From NCBI GenBank assembly GCA_913776245.1, contig CAJYLO010000010.1, forward strand, positions 62,001 through 126,000: 64,000 nucleotides of DNA. The letters are read 5' to 3'. The position numbers and the translations under genes were made by a program. This document shows positions 9,511 to 18,231 of the stretch, piece after piece (within the stretch, counting starts at the first letter, position 1; each line of letters starts with the position of its first letter). Below the pieces are notes generated by a model that was not told the origin of the DNA, did no database searches, and was given only the letters and a program-made list of their open reading frames with translations. Origin of the DNA: an uncultured Chryseobacterium sp. Its GTDB lineage: Bacteria > Bacteroidota > Bacteroidia > Flavobacteriales > Weeksellaceae.

Positions 9511-9554
9511 ATCGTTGGCATTTCTTCGGGGCATGGCCGGGGTTTCTTCGGGTC

Positions 9555-9586
9555 TTCTTCGGAAAAAAGATGTTTTTTCCGAAGAA
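9555..9586. repeat. Perfect 14-bp inverted repeat (long hairpin)
   Basis: TTCTTCGGAAAAAA (9555-9568) and its exact reverse complement (9573-9586) are separated by a 4-base loop, GATG. The stem is GC-poor inside and has no trailing T-run, so it is not a classical terminator. Several shorter CTTCGG motifs surround it. Confidence 0.8.
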
Positions 9587-9650
9587 CTTCGGAAGGATTG
9601 TGGGAGAATGATGGGAAAATGATTGCTAAAAACGGATAAGACCCTTTGGC

Positions 9651-10475
9651 GCTGCTCAGGATGACAGCGGCTGACTTTTGAAAATGATGAGATCATTTTT
9701 GTGAGCCTTGTGAAAGCTTTTGTGCCTTTGTGGTTAATTTTCTCGCAGATTATGGAGATAACGCAGATAAAATCCTTCGACGCTGCTCAGGATAACAGTA
9801 GCTGATTTTTGAAAATGATGAGATCATTCTTGTGATCCTTGTGAAAGCTTTTTTGGCTTTGTGGTTAATTTTCTCGCAAATTATGGAGATAACGCAAATA
9901 AACACTTCGACTCCGCTCTGGATAACAGCGGCTGACTTTTGAAAATGATGAGATCATTCTTATGATCCTTTTAAAGCTTTTGTGCCTTTGTGGTTTTTCT
10001 CTCTCAGATGATGGAAATTGCGCAGATAAAATCCTTCGACTACGCTCAGGATGATAGCGGCTGATTTTTTGAAAATTATGAGATCATTTTTGTGATCCTT
10101 GTGAAAGCTTTTGTGCCTTTGTGGTTAATTTTCTCGCAAATTATGGAGATAACGCAAATAAACACTTCGACTACGCTCTGGATCACAGCAGCTGACTTTT
10201 GAAAATGATGAGATCATTTTTGTGAGCCTTGTGAGTGCTTTTGTACCTTTGTGGTTTGTCTTTCTCAGATGATGAAAATTGCGCAGATAAAATCCTTCGA
10301 CTCCGCTCATGATAACAGCGGCTGACTTTTGAAAATGATGAGATCATTCTTGTGATCCTTGTGAAAGCTTTTGTGCCTTTGTGGTTTTTCTCTCGCAGAT
10401 GATGAAAATTGCGCAGATAAAATCCTTCTACGCTGCTCTGGATGACAACCTGCTAATTTTCGAAACAAGGACGAC
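9651..10475. repeat. Tandem array of ~130-bp non-coding repeats, six full units plus a partial
   Basis: Anchored on the motif GCTC(A/T)GG, units begin at 9654, 9785, 9915, 10044, 10175, 10305 and 10435, giving periods of 131, 130, 129, 131, 130 and 130 bp. Each unit carries, in order, a GATAACAGCGGCTGA-like block, AAAATGATGAGATCATT, a CTTTTGTGCCTTTGTGGTT block, and a GCAGATAAAATCCTTCGACT-like block. Units differ by scattered substitutions and by two alternating subtypes of the second half. No unit carries a conserved reading frame. The last copy decays into unique sequence near 10475. The stretch from 9409 to 10523 holds no gene. Blocks of this kind occur singly between genes in Chryseobacterium-like genomes; tandem arrangement is the unusual part. 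Confidence 0.9.
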
Positions 10476-10523
10476 CTTTTGTGGCTTTATGGTTTAAAGC
10501 ATACAGATGATGCTCTCCGACTG

Positions 10524-10784
10524 TTACATCAGCAGAGCTTCTATGGATTTCCGGGAATAGTAATACTTACCGCCAATCTTTATGAATTTAATTTTACCAT
10601 CCCGGCGCCAGCGGTAGATGGTACTGTCACTCAGATTAAACTCCTGCTTAAGGTCAGCAGAATCCAGGATCTGTTTTTGGGGTTGAACACGGTTTGAGCC
10701 CGCTACATAATTTTTGATTTCATACAGCAGTGACAGATAGAGATCTTCCTGAAAGGCGGATGCCAGGTTTTTTGTTTTCATCAT
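10524..10784 (-). CDS. Helix-turn-helix (excisionase/MerR-like) DNA-binding protein
   Basis: The C-terminal half reads as an HTH_17/excisionase-type domain: a helix pair around LKQEFNLSDSTIYRWRRDG, then a wing IKFIKIGGKYYYSRKSIEAL. Such proteins are small DNA binders often linked to mobile elements or phage recombination directionality. The ATG at 10784 (MMKTKN) is preferred over the far-upstream in-frame start at 10844, because the upstream 20 residues are lysine-rich and not domain-like. Length is then 86 residues. No integrase lies next to it. It borders the repeat array, so a remnant of a mobile element or a regulator of the array is possible but unproven. Confidence 0.75.
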   Translation of the reverse strand: MMKTKNLASAFQEDLYLSLLYEIKNYVAGSNRVQPQKQILDSADLKQEFNLSDSTIYRWRRDGKIKFIKIGGKYYYSRKSIEALLM

Positions 10785-11036
10785 TTTTAGTTTTTTCTCA
10801 GGAATGTTTAAATATTCCAGATTGCATTTTCCCGAATAACGCAATTATTCAATATTTTATTTTATCTGCTTTTATTTTTAATGAATTTAATACACATCCC
10901 CTGATAACATATGCTTTGGTTTTCCGGTTTTTTAGGTTATTGCAAAACAAAAAATAAAAGCACATTTCAGAAGCTAATAATTGAGCGAAACCCATCTTAT
11001 TTTTTTAAGTCCATGTTAAAAACATCAAAATTTTAT

Positions 11037-11044
11037 TACATTTG
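11037..11044 (+). promoter_or_regulatory. Candidate -7 element for the amino-acid permease gene
   Basis: TACATTTG fits TAnnTTTG and lies 25 bp upstream of the permease ATG at 11070. It ends a 190-bp AT-rich gap that holds nothing else recognisable. Confidence 0.5.
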
Positions 11045-11069
11045 TTTCTTTCATTAATTTTAACCTCAT

Positions 11070-12752
11070 ATGAATTCACTTTTCAGAAGAAAACATTACG
11101 CAGAAAATACGGACAACGGGCAACTGAACCGGGTTTTAGGCACCTGGGATATTGTATTTTTTGGTATTGCCGCCATTATCGGGGCAGGAAGCTTCAGCAG
11201 TCTGGGAGAAGCCATCTTCCGCGGCGGTCCGGGCGTTATTGTTTTATATCTGATCTGTGGTTTTGCCTGTGCTTTTACGGCACTTTGCTACGCCGAATTT
11301 GCAAGCAGGATCCCTACTGCCGGAAGTGCTTACACCTATGCCTACGCCAGTTTCGGGGAACTCATAGCCTGGGTTATCGGCTGGGCGTTGATTATGGAAT
11401 ATTCTTTCGGAAACATCTACGTTGCATTTTCGTGGTCCGATTATTTTACCAGCTTTATGGCAAGAATCGGGGTTCATATTCCGGATTATTTTACCTGCAG
11501 CTATACCGAAGCTAAAAAAGCTTTTCTCAATCATTCCACTAATACAGAGCTAATCAATGCATGGAAATCAGCACCGATGATTGGGAACCTCAGGGTCATT
11601 GTCGATATTCCTGCTTTGGTCATCAATGGCTTAATTACCTGGCTTTGTTATCAGGGCATCAGGGAAAGTAAGAACTTTAATAACTTTTTTGTTATTCTGA
11701 AGTTATTCGTGATTCTCTTAGTTATCGCTGTGGGAGTGGCTTATGTGAACACCGGGAACTGGTTTCCGGCAAGCTCCGTGACCTCGGAACCTTCTTTTAT
11801 GCCGAATGGATTTGCAGGTGTAATGTCTGCAGTATCAGGCGTTTTCTTTGCTTACATTGGCTTTGATGCCATTTCCGTTCTCTCAGAAGAAACCAAAAAT
11901 CCTCAGAAGGACCTTCCAAAAGGCATGCTGATTTCATTGGGACTTTGTACCGTGATTTATATTGTTCTGACATTAACGTTAACAGGACTGGTAGATTACA
12001 GGAAATTTGACGGCATCGGTGACCCGTTATCCTTCGTATTTGATAAGAGTAATCTCAATCTTCCTTGGATGGAATTCATTGTCTCTTTAATTGCCATTGT
12101 AGCTATTACAACCGTTCTTCTGGTTTTCCAGATGGGACAGCCGAGAATCTGGATGGCGATGTCCAGGGACGGGCTTCTTCCTAAGAAATTCCAGGAAGTG
12201 CACAGTAAAAACAAGGTTCCTTCTTTTGCAACCATTGTTACCGGGATTGTAGTCGGAATTCCTATTTTATTTACAGATAAATCTTTTATTCTGGATTTTA
12301 CCAGCATCGGAACCATTTTCGCCTTTGTACTGGTTTGCGGCGGCGTGCTACTGCTTCCGAATAAAGAAAAGCTGAAAGGAAGATTTCATTTACCTTATGT
12401 GAACGGAAAGCTGCTTTTTCCTTTAATTTTTATTGGAGGACTCGTATTTTTCTATTTTTATCAACCTGATTTTTTTCATAATCTTTCTAATATCACTGAT
12501 CCAAATGAAGGTGAATTTCGCCTTGCTATTATTGTTTTTATTATTGTTAATCTGATGCTGTGTGCATTAGCCTTTCTCAAAAATCTTTCCCTGATTCCAT
12601 TGATCGGTCTGAGTTCCTGTCTGTACCTGCTGACGGGGATGAGTCACGACAACTGGTTCTGGTTTGGACTATGGTTTGCTATAGGTTTGGTAATTTATTT
12701 CCTATATGGCTATAAGAACAGCAAACTAAATCACAAAAAAAATGGAATCTGA
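11070..12752 (+). CDS. APC-family amino acid permease
   Basis: The 560-residue inner-membrane protein belongs to the amino acid-polyamine-organocation superfamily, cationic amino-acid transporter type. The glycine-rich first membrane segment (IIGAGSFSSLGEA) is the family's substrate-binding unwound helix. Many hydrophobic segments follow, consistent with about 12-14 membrane helices, including GFDAISVLSEETKNPQKDLP, a signature loop of this branch. It probably imports an amino acid by cation symport; the exact substrate cannot be read. Its last 11 bases overlap the start of the next gene, so the two are likely co-translated. Confidence 0.9.
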   Translation: MNSLFRRKHYAENTDNGQLNRVLGTWDIVFFGIAAIIGAGSFSSLGEAIFRGGPGVIVLYLICGFACAFTALCYAEFASRIPTAGSAYTYAYASFGELIAWVIGWALIMEYSFGNIYVAFSWSDYFTSFMARIGVHIPDYFTCSYTEAKKAFLNHSTNTELINAWKSAPMIGNLRVIVDIPALVINGLITWLCYQGIRESKNFNNFFVILKLFVILLVIAVGVAYVNTGNWFPASSVTSEPSFMPNGFAGVMSAVSGVFFAYIGFDAISVLSEETKNPQKDLPKGMLISLGLCTVIYIVLTLTLTGLVDYRKFDGIGDPLSFVFDKSNLNLPWMEFIVSLIAIVAITTVLLVFQMGQPRIWMAMSRDGLLPKKFQEVHSKNKVPSFATIVTGIVVGIPILFTDKSFILDFTSIGTIFAFVLVCGGVLLLPNKEKLKGRFHLPYVNGKLLFPLIFIGGLVFFYFYQPDFFHNLSNITDPNEGEFRLAIIVFIIVNLMLCALAFLKNLSLIPLIGLSSCLYLLTGMSHDNWFWFGLWFAIGLVIYFLYGYKNSKLNHKKNGI

Positions 12753-13062
12753 AAGAAAAATTACCAACTATAAAGATTTTTATCAATTTTATCTTACAGA
12801 ACACAACAAACCGCTGACCAGAATATTCCACTTTGTCGGGATTTTGCTGGTTTTTGCGGTTATTTTCTACGTTATAAAATCGGGAAAAGAAAGATTTCTC
12901 TGGTACTGCCCTATTTTTGGCTACGGATTTGCCTGGTTCAGCCACGCTGTTTTCGAAAAGAATAAACCCGCAACGTTCAGGTATCCGTTCTGGTCGCTTA
13001 TTTCCGATTTCAGGTTATTCTTTGAACTGCTTATCGGAAAACAGAAATTTTCAAATAAATAA
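12742..13062 (+). CDS. Mpo1-like (DUF962) membrane protein
   Basis: The 106-residue protein matches the DUF962 family, whose yeast member Mpo1 is an iron-dependent dioxygenase of 2-hydroxy fatty acids. Visible features are HNKPLTRIFHFVG (His21, His30), two central hydrophobic stretches, and WFSHAVFEKNKPATF (His68), the conserved His-containing blocks of the family. It is about half the length of yeast Mpo1 but normal for bacterial members. It overlaps the permease gene by 11 bp. A lipid alpha-oxidation role is inferred only from the family. Confidence 0.8.
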   Translation: MESERKITNYKDFYQFYLTEHNKPLTRIFHFVGILLVFAVIFYVIKSGKERFLWYCPIFGYGFAWFSHAVFEKNKPATFRYPFWSLISDFRLFFELLIGKQKFSNK

Positions 13063-13085
13063 TTATAAACTGATTAGCTACAAAA

Positions 13086-14951
13086 ATGAAGAATTTCATT
13101 AGGTCAAATATTTCACAGGAATCACTGGCATTATTACTTACACAGGCACCTGTAGCTATGTCTATGCTGATGGGTGATGAATTTCACATTAGAGTTGCCA
13201 ATCCGCAGATGTTACAGCTCTGGGGGAAACCTGCCGAAATCATCGGCTCCAGATTAATTGATGCTTTGCCGGAACTGGAAGGGCAGCCTTTTATGGACAT
13301 CCTCTCCAAAGTCCGGACAACGGGAACGCCTTACAAAGGCTATAAAGAATTATGCTACCTGGTGAGGAACGGTGAGCGGGAAGAATGTTATTTCGATTTT
13401 ATCTATGCGCCGATTTATAATGACGACGAAACAGAAATCCTGGGCATCAGCGTGGTGGCGACTGAAGTAACCGATCAGGTTTTTGCAGAGAAAAAACTGG
13501 CGGAAACGGAATATACCTTTGAAAAACTGATCAAGGAATCTGACTATGCCATTGCGCTTTATAAAGGAAAAGATCTCATCATTGATGTTGCCAACAATAC
13601 CATGATCAAAACCTGGGGAAAGAATGAAAGTGTTATAGGAATGAAGCTGGAAGATGCCCTTCCTGAGCTTAAAGGCCAGCCTTTTCTAGATATCCTGAAA
13701 GATATCTTTAAAACCGGGAAAACTTACTCTGCAACAGAAGATGAAGTCTTTCTAGAAAGAAACGGCGAACTGCAGACCTCATATTATAACTTTTCTTACA
13801 AACCACTTTTCAATGAAAAGGGTGAAGTGTATGCGATCCTTAATTTTGCAACGGATGTCACCGAAATGGTGCTTACCAAGAAGCAGCTGAAAACCAATGA
13901 AGAGAAGTACCGAAACCTTGCGGACAGCCTGCCCATTATTGTCTGGACTGCGGACAAAGACGGAAACATCGATTACTATAATAAAAGATGGTATGACTAC
14001 ACTGGTTTTGAAGGTGTCGACAGCCGGGAAAGCGCAACAAAAAAGATCCTTCATCCGGATGACCAGCAACGGGCTCAGGAACTCTGGACGTCCAGCAAAG
14101 CCAATAAAACCAATTACGAGATAGAATACCAGTTCCGGGACCGATCTGCCGAAGATGCCTACCGTTGGTTTCTCGGCCGTGCAATTCCTGTAAAAGATGC
14201 TGATAATGAGGTGATACAATGGATAGGAACCTGCACGGATATCAATGATTTTAAGCAATTCCAACAGCAGAAGGATAATTTCTTAGGGATTGCCAGTCAT
14301 GAGCTGAAAACGCCGCTTACAAGCCTTAAGCTTTACTCCCAGTTCCTGGAAAAAAATCTCAGAAAACAGAATGACGATAAGAACGCCGATGTTGCAAAAA
14401 AAATGGACGACCAGATCAACAAGCTTACAAGCCTGGTTAATGACCTTTTAGATGTCACCAAAATACAAAACGGAAAAATACTTCTTAACAAATCAGATTT
14501 TGACTTTGATGAGCTTGTCCAGGAAATTGTTACCGAGCAGCAAATGAGCACCAGCCATAAAATCTATGTCGATTCTGAAAAAATCGGAAACATCTATGGT
14601 GACCGTCACCGGATTTCTCAGGTCATGAGCAATCTCATTGGCAACGCTATAAAATATTCTCCGGATTCTGACAAAATTCATATTTCTGCAAAAGCTACCG
14701 ATGAAGACTGTGTGCTATTCTCCGTAAGAGACTTCGGAATCGGCATTCCGGCCGATAAAAAGGACAAAGTGTTTGAACAGTATTACAGGGTGAGCGGGAG
14801 CAAAGAACACACATTTCCGGGGCTCGGACTCGGGCTTTATATATCATCTGAGATTATCAAACGAAGCGGTGGCAGGATTTTTGTAAACTCTATCGAAGGA
14901 AAAGGATCAGAGTTTTGTTTCGAGATTCCTAAAAAACACAGATCAAATTAA
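13086..14951 (+). CDS. PAS-domain sensor histidine kinase
   Basis: This 621-residue kinase lacks membrane segments and signal peptide, so it is cytoplasmic. Three PAS domains occupy about residues 10-140, 150-260 and 275-395; the first two are clear repeats (both contain a DALPEL-GQPF block). A HisKA domain follows with phospho-accepting His in SHELKTPLTSLKLYSQFL, then an HATPase domain with N-box NLIGNAIKYS, GIGIP and GLGLGLYIS. All catalytic boxes are intact. It is followed by a stand-alone receiver gene 14 bp downstream, its probable phosphotransfer partner. The ligand sensed is unknown; PAS domains can bind haem, flavin or small metabolites. Confidence 0.93.
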   Translation: MKNFIRSNISQESLALLLTQAPVAMSMLMGDEFHIRVANPQMLQLWGKPAEIIGSRLIDALPELEGQPFMDILSKVRTTGTPYKGYKELCYLVRNGEREECYFDFIYAPIYNDDETEILGISVVATEVTDQVFAEKKLAETEYTFEKLIKESDYAIALYKGKDLIIDVANNTMIKTWGKNESVIGMKLEDALPELKGQPFLDILKDIFKTGKTYSATEDEVFLERNGELQTSYYNFSYKPLFNEKGEVYAILNFATDVTEMVLTKKQLKTNEEKYRNLADSLPIIVWTADKDGNIDYYNKRWYDYTGFEGVDSRESATKKILHPDDQQRAQELWTSSKANKTNYEIEYQFRDRSAEDAYRWFLGRAIPVKDADNEVIQWIGTCTDINDFKQFQQQKDNFLGIASHELKTPLTSLKLYSQFLEKNLRKQNDDKNADVAKKMDDQINKLTSLVNDLLDVTKIQNGKILLNKSDFDFDELVQEIVTEQQMSTSHKIYVDSEKIGNIYGDRHRISQVMSNLIGNAIKYSPDSDKIHISAKATDEDCVLFSVRDFGIGIPADKKDKVFEQYYRVSGSKEHTFPGLGLGLYISSEIIKRSGGRIFVNSIEGKGSEFCFEIPKKHRSN

Positions 14952-14965
14952 TAATCTAATTTACA

Positions 14966-15346
14966 ATGTCAACATCAAAAAAAATAATAGTTGTGGATGA
15001 CAGTCCGGCCATTCTGGACTCAGTCAAGCTGATGCTCAATATGGAAGGCTTCGAAGTTTCTAATTATGAACGCGGAAGCGATATGTTCAATTCCTTGCTG
15101 GAAACATCTACCAAGCCGGATGTGATCCTGATGGATATGTGGCTTTCCGGGGAAGACGGCAGAGATATTTGCAAAATGATCAAACAACACCAGGAATTCA
15201 AAAATATCCCTGTCGTTATAATGTCTGCCAGCCGTGGTCTTGGAGATTCGGCGATAGAAAGCGGCGCAATAGATTTCATTCCAAAACCTTTTGACCTTGG
15301 AGAAATCGTTGAGAAGATCAGGTATTATTCCAGTTCTGGTGAATAA
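14966..15346 (+). CDS. Single-domain response regulator
   Basis: The 126 residues form just a receiver domain: acidic pair Asp11-Asp12, phospho-acceptor Asp57, Ser87 and Lys107 are in the canonical positions. There is no DNA-binding or enzymatic output domain. Co-transcription with the PAS kinase implies it is phosphorylated by it and signals through protein contacts or a phosphorelay, as CheY- or DivK-type proteins do. The target is not visible nearby. Confidence 0.93.
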   Translation: MSTSKKIIVVDDSPAILDSVKLMLNMEGFEVSNYERGSDMFNSLLETSTKPDVILMDMWLSGEDGRDICKMIKQHQEFKNIPVVIMSASRGLGDSAIESGAIDFIPKPFDLGEIVEKIRYYSSSGE

Positions 15347-15446
15347 TCAAATATAGAGCTGATAATAAGATTGAATAAATCTTCTTAAATTATTGATATT
15401 ATTCGCAGATATTTCAATTATGAAGGTGATACAACTTAAATAAGTA

Positions 15447-15552
15447 AAATCCGCATTATCAACGAGGGAAAACCACAAATCACAAAGCTTACAAGAATTA
15501 TCTCTCAATTTTTAAAGAGTTTATAGTTGTCAATCTGAGCGTAGTCGAACAA
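15447..15552 (-). repeat. Diverged, inverted copy of the 130-bp repeat family
   Basis: Read on the minus strand, this segment has the same block order as the 9651-10475 array: a TTCGACTACGCTCAG block, a loose AAGAT block, CTTTGTGATTTGTGGTT, then a degenerate second half. It is clearly shorter and mutated. It lies between two convergent genes, a usual site for such dispersed elements. Confidence 0.55.
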
Positions 15553-15580
15553 TTTTATCCGGATCATAATTTACAAAAAT

Positions 15581-15613
15581 AAAAGGCCATTTAAATTTAT
15601 TAAATGGCCTTTT
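15581..15613. terminator. Bidirectional terminator
   Basis: A perfect 14-bp stem (AAAAGGCCATTTAA at 15581-15594 and its complement at 15600-15613) with a 5-base loop has A-rich flank on one side and T-rich on the other. It separates the plus-strand receiver gene from the minus-strand reductase and can serve both. Confidence 0.85.
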
Positions 15614-15626
15614 ATTATAACAAAAT

Positions 15627-16460
15627 TTAGAAATCCACCGTTTCCGGATCTAATCCGGAAAAACCGGTTTCTTCCAGTGTTTTCAACGCTTTCATATCAC
15701 TATCTGTAATTTTGAATCGTTCAAAATGCAGATTATTTTTGATATTCTCCGGATTTTCTGATTTTGGTAAAACAATCACGCCGGACTGCAGACAGAACTG
15801 AATACAAAGGATTGCCGGAGAAACATTATACTTTTCTGCAATCTCCTTAAGATCCTCATCTTTTAAAAGCCTTCCTGAGCCGATCGGACTCCAGGCTTCT
15901 ATTGCAATTCCTTGCTCTTTGCAAAAATCCACCACTTCCTGCTGTGTATAACCCGGGTGAAATTCTATCTGGTTAACTGCCGGAATGACTTCCGCCGTCT
16001 CCAGAAGCGCTTTGATCTGGGGCAACATAAAATTACTGACTCCAATAGCCTTTACAGTTCCGGATTTATACAGGTCTTCCATTGCCTTCCACGTTTCCGC
16101 ATTGATGTCTTTCCAGTTATCAAACTGTTTGGCGTTTGCCGGCCAGTGGATAAGCAGAAGATCCAGATAATCGGTTTTCAGTTTTTTGAGGGATTGTTCA
16201 GCAGAATACTTTACGCCCTGAGCGCTCCGGTTGGTATTCCAAATCTTTGTGGTGAGGTACAGCTCTTTCCTGTCCACACCGGACTCTGCAATAGCCTCTC
16301 CTATTTCCGCTTCATTTCCATAGATATCCGCAGTGTCAATGTGCGTATAGCCTGCATCCAGTGCTGCTTTTACTGTTTTCTGCACACTTTCCGTGGTCTG
16401 CCACGTTCCGAAGCCTATTTCCGGAATCTCCGTTCCGTTATTGAGAATTATCTTTTTCAT
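15627..16460 (-). CDS. Aldo/keto reductase
   Basis: This 277-residue cytoplasmic NADPH-dependent reductase has the family signatures GYTHIDTADIYGNEAEIG (with the catalytic Asp and Tyr), a Lys in LYLTTKIWN and His in LLLIHWP, completing the Asp-Tyr-Lys-His tetrad. The C-terminal VLPKSENPENIKNN is the coenzyme 2'-phosphate-binding signature. It resembles 2,5-diketo-gluconate reductase/methylglyoxal reductase-type enzymes; the physiological carbonyl substrate is unknown. It is monocistronic, and shares a bidirectional terminator with the two-component genes. Confidence 0.92.
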   Translation of the reverse strand: MKKIILNNGTEIPEIGFGTWQTTESVQKTVKAALDAGYTHIDTADIYGNEAEIGEAIAESGVDRKELYLTTKIWNTNRSAQGVKYSAEQSLKKLKTDYLDLLLIHWPANAKQFDNWKDINAETWKAMEDLYKSGTVKAIGVSNFMLPQIKALLETAEVIPAVNQIEFHPGYTQQEVVDFCKEQGIAIEAWSPIGSGRLLKDEDLKEIAEKYNVSPAILCIQFCLQSGVIVLPKSENPENIKNNLHFERFKITDSDMKALKTLEETGFSGLDPETVDF

Positions 16461-16574
16461 TTCTAATTTTTAATTGTTCTGAAAGCCAAAATTACGCCAT
16501 CAGCACGTGTTTTTAAAATAATATAACTGATGCATCATTCAAAAAATAATAATGAAAATTGTCTTCATTATTCC

Positions 16575-16582
16575 TAAATTTG
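16575..16582 (+). promoter_or_regulatory. Candidate -7 element directly before aroE
   Basis: TAAATTTG matches TAnnTTTG and ends only four bases before the aroE ATG. If used, transcription would begin at or very near the start codon, giving a leaderless or nearly leaderless mRNA. Confidence 0.35.
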
Positions 16583-16586
16583 AACT

Positions 16587-17312
16587 ATGGAAAAAAAAGA
16601 ATTCGGATTACTCGGGAAAAATATTTCTTACTCATTCTCCAAAAAATATTTTGAAGAAAAGTTTAAAAAATTGTTTTTAAACAACCATACTTATCAATTC
16701 TTTGACATTCCTGAAATCGGGAACGTTAATTCAGTCATTACCAATCCGAATCTTACCGGGATGAATGTCACTATTCCCTACAAACAGGCTATTATCCCTT
16801 TTCTTGATGAGCTGAGTGATGAAGCATCAGAAATAGGTGCTGTGAATTGCGTGAGCTTCAGAAACGGCAAGAAAACCGGTTTTAACACGGATGCTTTCGG
16901 GTTTGAAAAAACCTTACTCGTCCATAAGAAAGCTCATCATAAAAAAGCTTTGATCCTGGGTGACGGCGGTGCTGCAAAAGCCGTGCGCTATATTTTGGAT
17001 AAACATCATATTGAACATCAAACCGTGTCCAGAAAATCTGAGATCAACTTCGAGAATCTGAACGAAGAGCTGGTAAAAGAATCATTATTAATCATCCAGA
17101 CAACGCCTGTGGGAACATTCCCAAATGTGGATGAATCGGTTCCGTTTCCTTTTGAAGCAATTAGTGACAGACATTATGTTATTGACCTGATTTATAATCC
17201 CGCAGAAACGATGTTCCTGAAACAATGTGCCGAAAATGGCGCAACTACGCTGAACGGTTTTTATATGCTGGAACAGCAGGCGGAAAAGGCCTGGGAGATT
17301 TGGAATGGTTGA
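16587..17312 (+). CDS. aroE: Shikimate dehydrogenase
   Basis: AroE reduces 3-dehydroshikimate to shikimate with NADPH in the aromatic amino acid pathway. The 241 residues show the shikimate-binding GKNISYSFSKKYF, GMNVTIPYKQAI with the catalytic Lys, a conserved Asp in GFNTDAFGF, and the NADP loop GDGGAAKAV. The C-terminal GFYMLEQQAEKAWEIW is a family signature. Slightly short compared with E. coli AroE (272) but typical for Bacteroidota. It stands alone, with unrelated neighbours. Confidence 0.93.
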   Translation: MEKKEFGLLGKNISYSFSKKYFEEKFKKLFLNNHTYQFFDIPEIGNVNSVITNPNLTGMNVTIPYKQAIIPFLDELSDEASEIGAVNCVSFRNGKKTGFNTDAFGFEKTLLVHKKAHHKKALILGDGGAAKAVRYILDKHHIEHQTVSRKSEINFENLNEELVKESLLIIQTTPVGTFPNVDESVPFPFEAISDRHYVIDLIYNPAETMFLKQCAENGATTLNGFYMLEQQAEKAWEIWNG

Positions 17313-17382
17313 TTGTTTAATTGCTTAGTAAAAATATTTGTTTATTTTCTTTACATAAGTATTGCTAAATATAATATGTATT

Positions 17383-18231
17383 ATGTTAGATAAAAATTGG
17401 AAAAAATTTCTTCTGAAATCGGGCTTACCATTTGAATATGAAGTAAAAGAGTGTTTTGCTAAATTTGGTTGCACAGTCTGGGATGAGTATACATATTTTA
17501 AAAATGATGAGAATGAAATCCGCAAAGAATTTTCATACGATATTGACGCTAATTATTGGCCTATAGAAAATCCCTCATATTCATTCAACTTTATGATCGA
17601 ATGTAAATATAAAACTGAACCGACTCAATGGTTCTTTTTACCAGATCCCTATTCTTATCAAGATGAAATAAATCAAAATTCATTTTTTCATACATTTGAC
17701 CATTTTTTAGAAGACAAATTTATTTATAAACAATATCCATATTATAATGTTCAAGAAGCAATTGGACCATTTTGTCTTAAAGGGACAGAAATTTTTAGTA
17801 ATAATTTTGTTGAAATTAATATTTTAAAAGCAATTAATCAATTAACATATGCCTTTGTTAATCAAGTCATAGCATCTATTGAAAGTCAATTAAATGACCC
17901 TTTTTTTGAAGAATGTACTTTTTTTAATATTCCAATTATAATTACAAATGCGGAATTAAATATTTTAAATGAAAAGATAACAACAAAAGATATCCAACAA
18001 GCCGAAAATATAAATGAAATATCTAAAAAATGTAATTTTCTTCTTTATCATAATAAAACATCAGAGTCTTTAAGACTATATAATATAAAATTATTGACCT
18101 CATATTTTAAAACAATTGATAAGAGGCTTTTTAAGTGTAAAAATAAGTCTTTTGGAGAAGATGTAGAATCATTTATAGATTTGATGTCAAGTATTTATTG
18201 TCCACAATCTTATTTTAATTATGCACCATGA
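17383..18231 (+). CDS. Orphan protein with PD-(D/E)XK nuclease-like motif
   Basis: I do not recognise a family. The N-terminal third has a pattern fitting a PD-(D/E)XK nuclease core: Glu in PFEYEVKECF, Asp in FSYDIDANYW and Glu-x-Lys in FMIECKYK. A downstream helix (INILKAINQLTYAFVNQVIA) and an AT-biased, Lys/Asn/Phe-rich remainder follow. There are no membrane segments. The ATG at 17383 is chosen over an upstream in-frame TTG at 17362, giving 282 residues. Composition is visibly AT-richer than aroE and the glycosylase on either side, which suggests acquisition. Its last 11 bases overlap a small coiled-coil gene. A defence or toxin role is a guess from fold and context. Confidence 0.7.
   Translation: MLDKNWKKFLLKSGLPFEYEVKECFAKFGCTVWDEYTYFKNDENEIRKEFSYDIDANYWPIENPSYSFNFMIECKYKTEPTQWFFLPDPYSYQDEINQNSFFHTFDHFLEDKFIYKQYPYYNVQEAIGPFCLKGTEIFSNNFVEINILKAINQLTYAFVNQVIASIESQLNDPFFEECTFFNIPIIITNAELNILNEKITTKDIQQAENINEISKKCNFLLYHNKTSESLRLYNIKLLTSYFKTIDKRLFKCKNKSFGEDVESFIDLMSSIYCPQSYFNYAP

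Noticed and set aside
9427-9696. Minus-strand frame through the hairpin and first repeat
   Set aside because: The predicted protein is Ser/Arg low-complexity and follows the repeat sequence, not a gene.
9800-10380. TGAGATCAT blocks in the tandem repeats as further Crp/Fnr sites
   Set aside because: They have a different spacing and lack the TATGA-N6-TCATA form.
9651-10475. CRISPR array
   Set aside because: Units are about 130 bp and similar along their whole length, with no unique spacers and no cas genes in the window.
13779-14264. Minus-strand frame inside the PAS kinase
   Set aside because: The plus-strand frame has clear PAS and kinase motifs; the antisense product has none.
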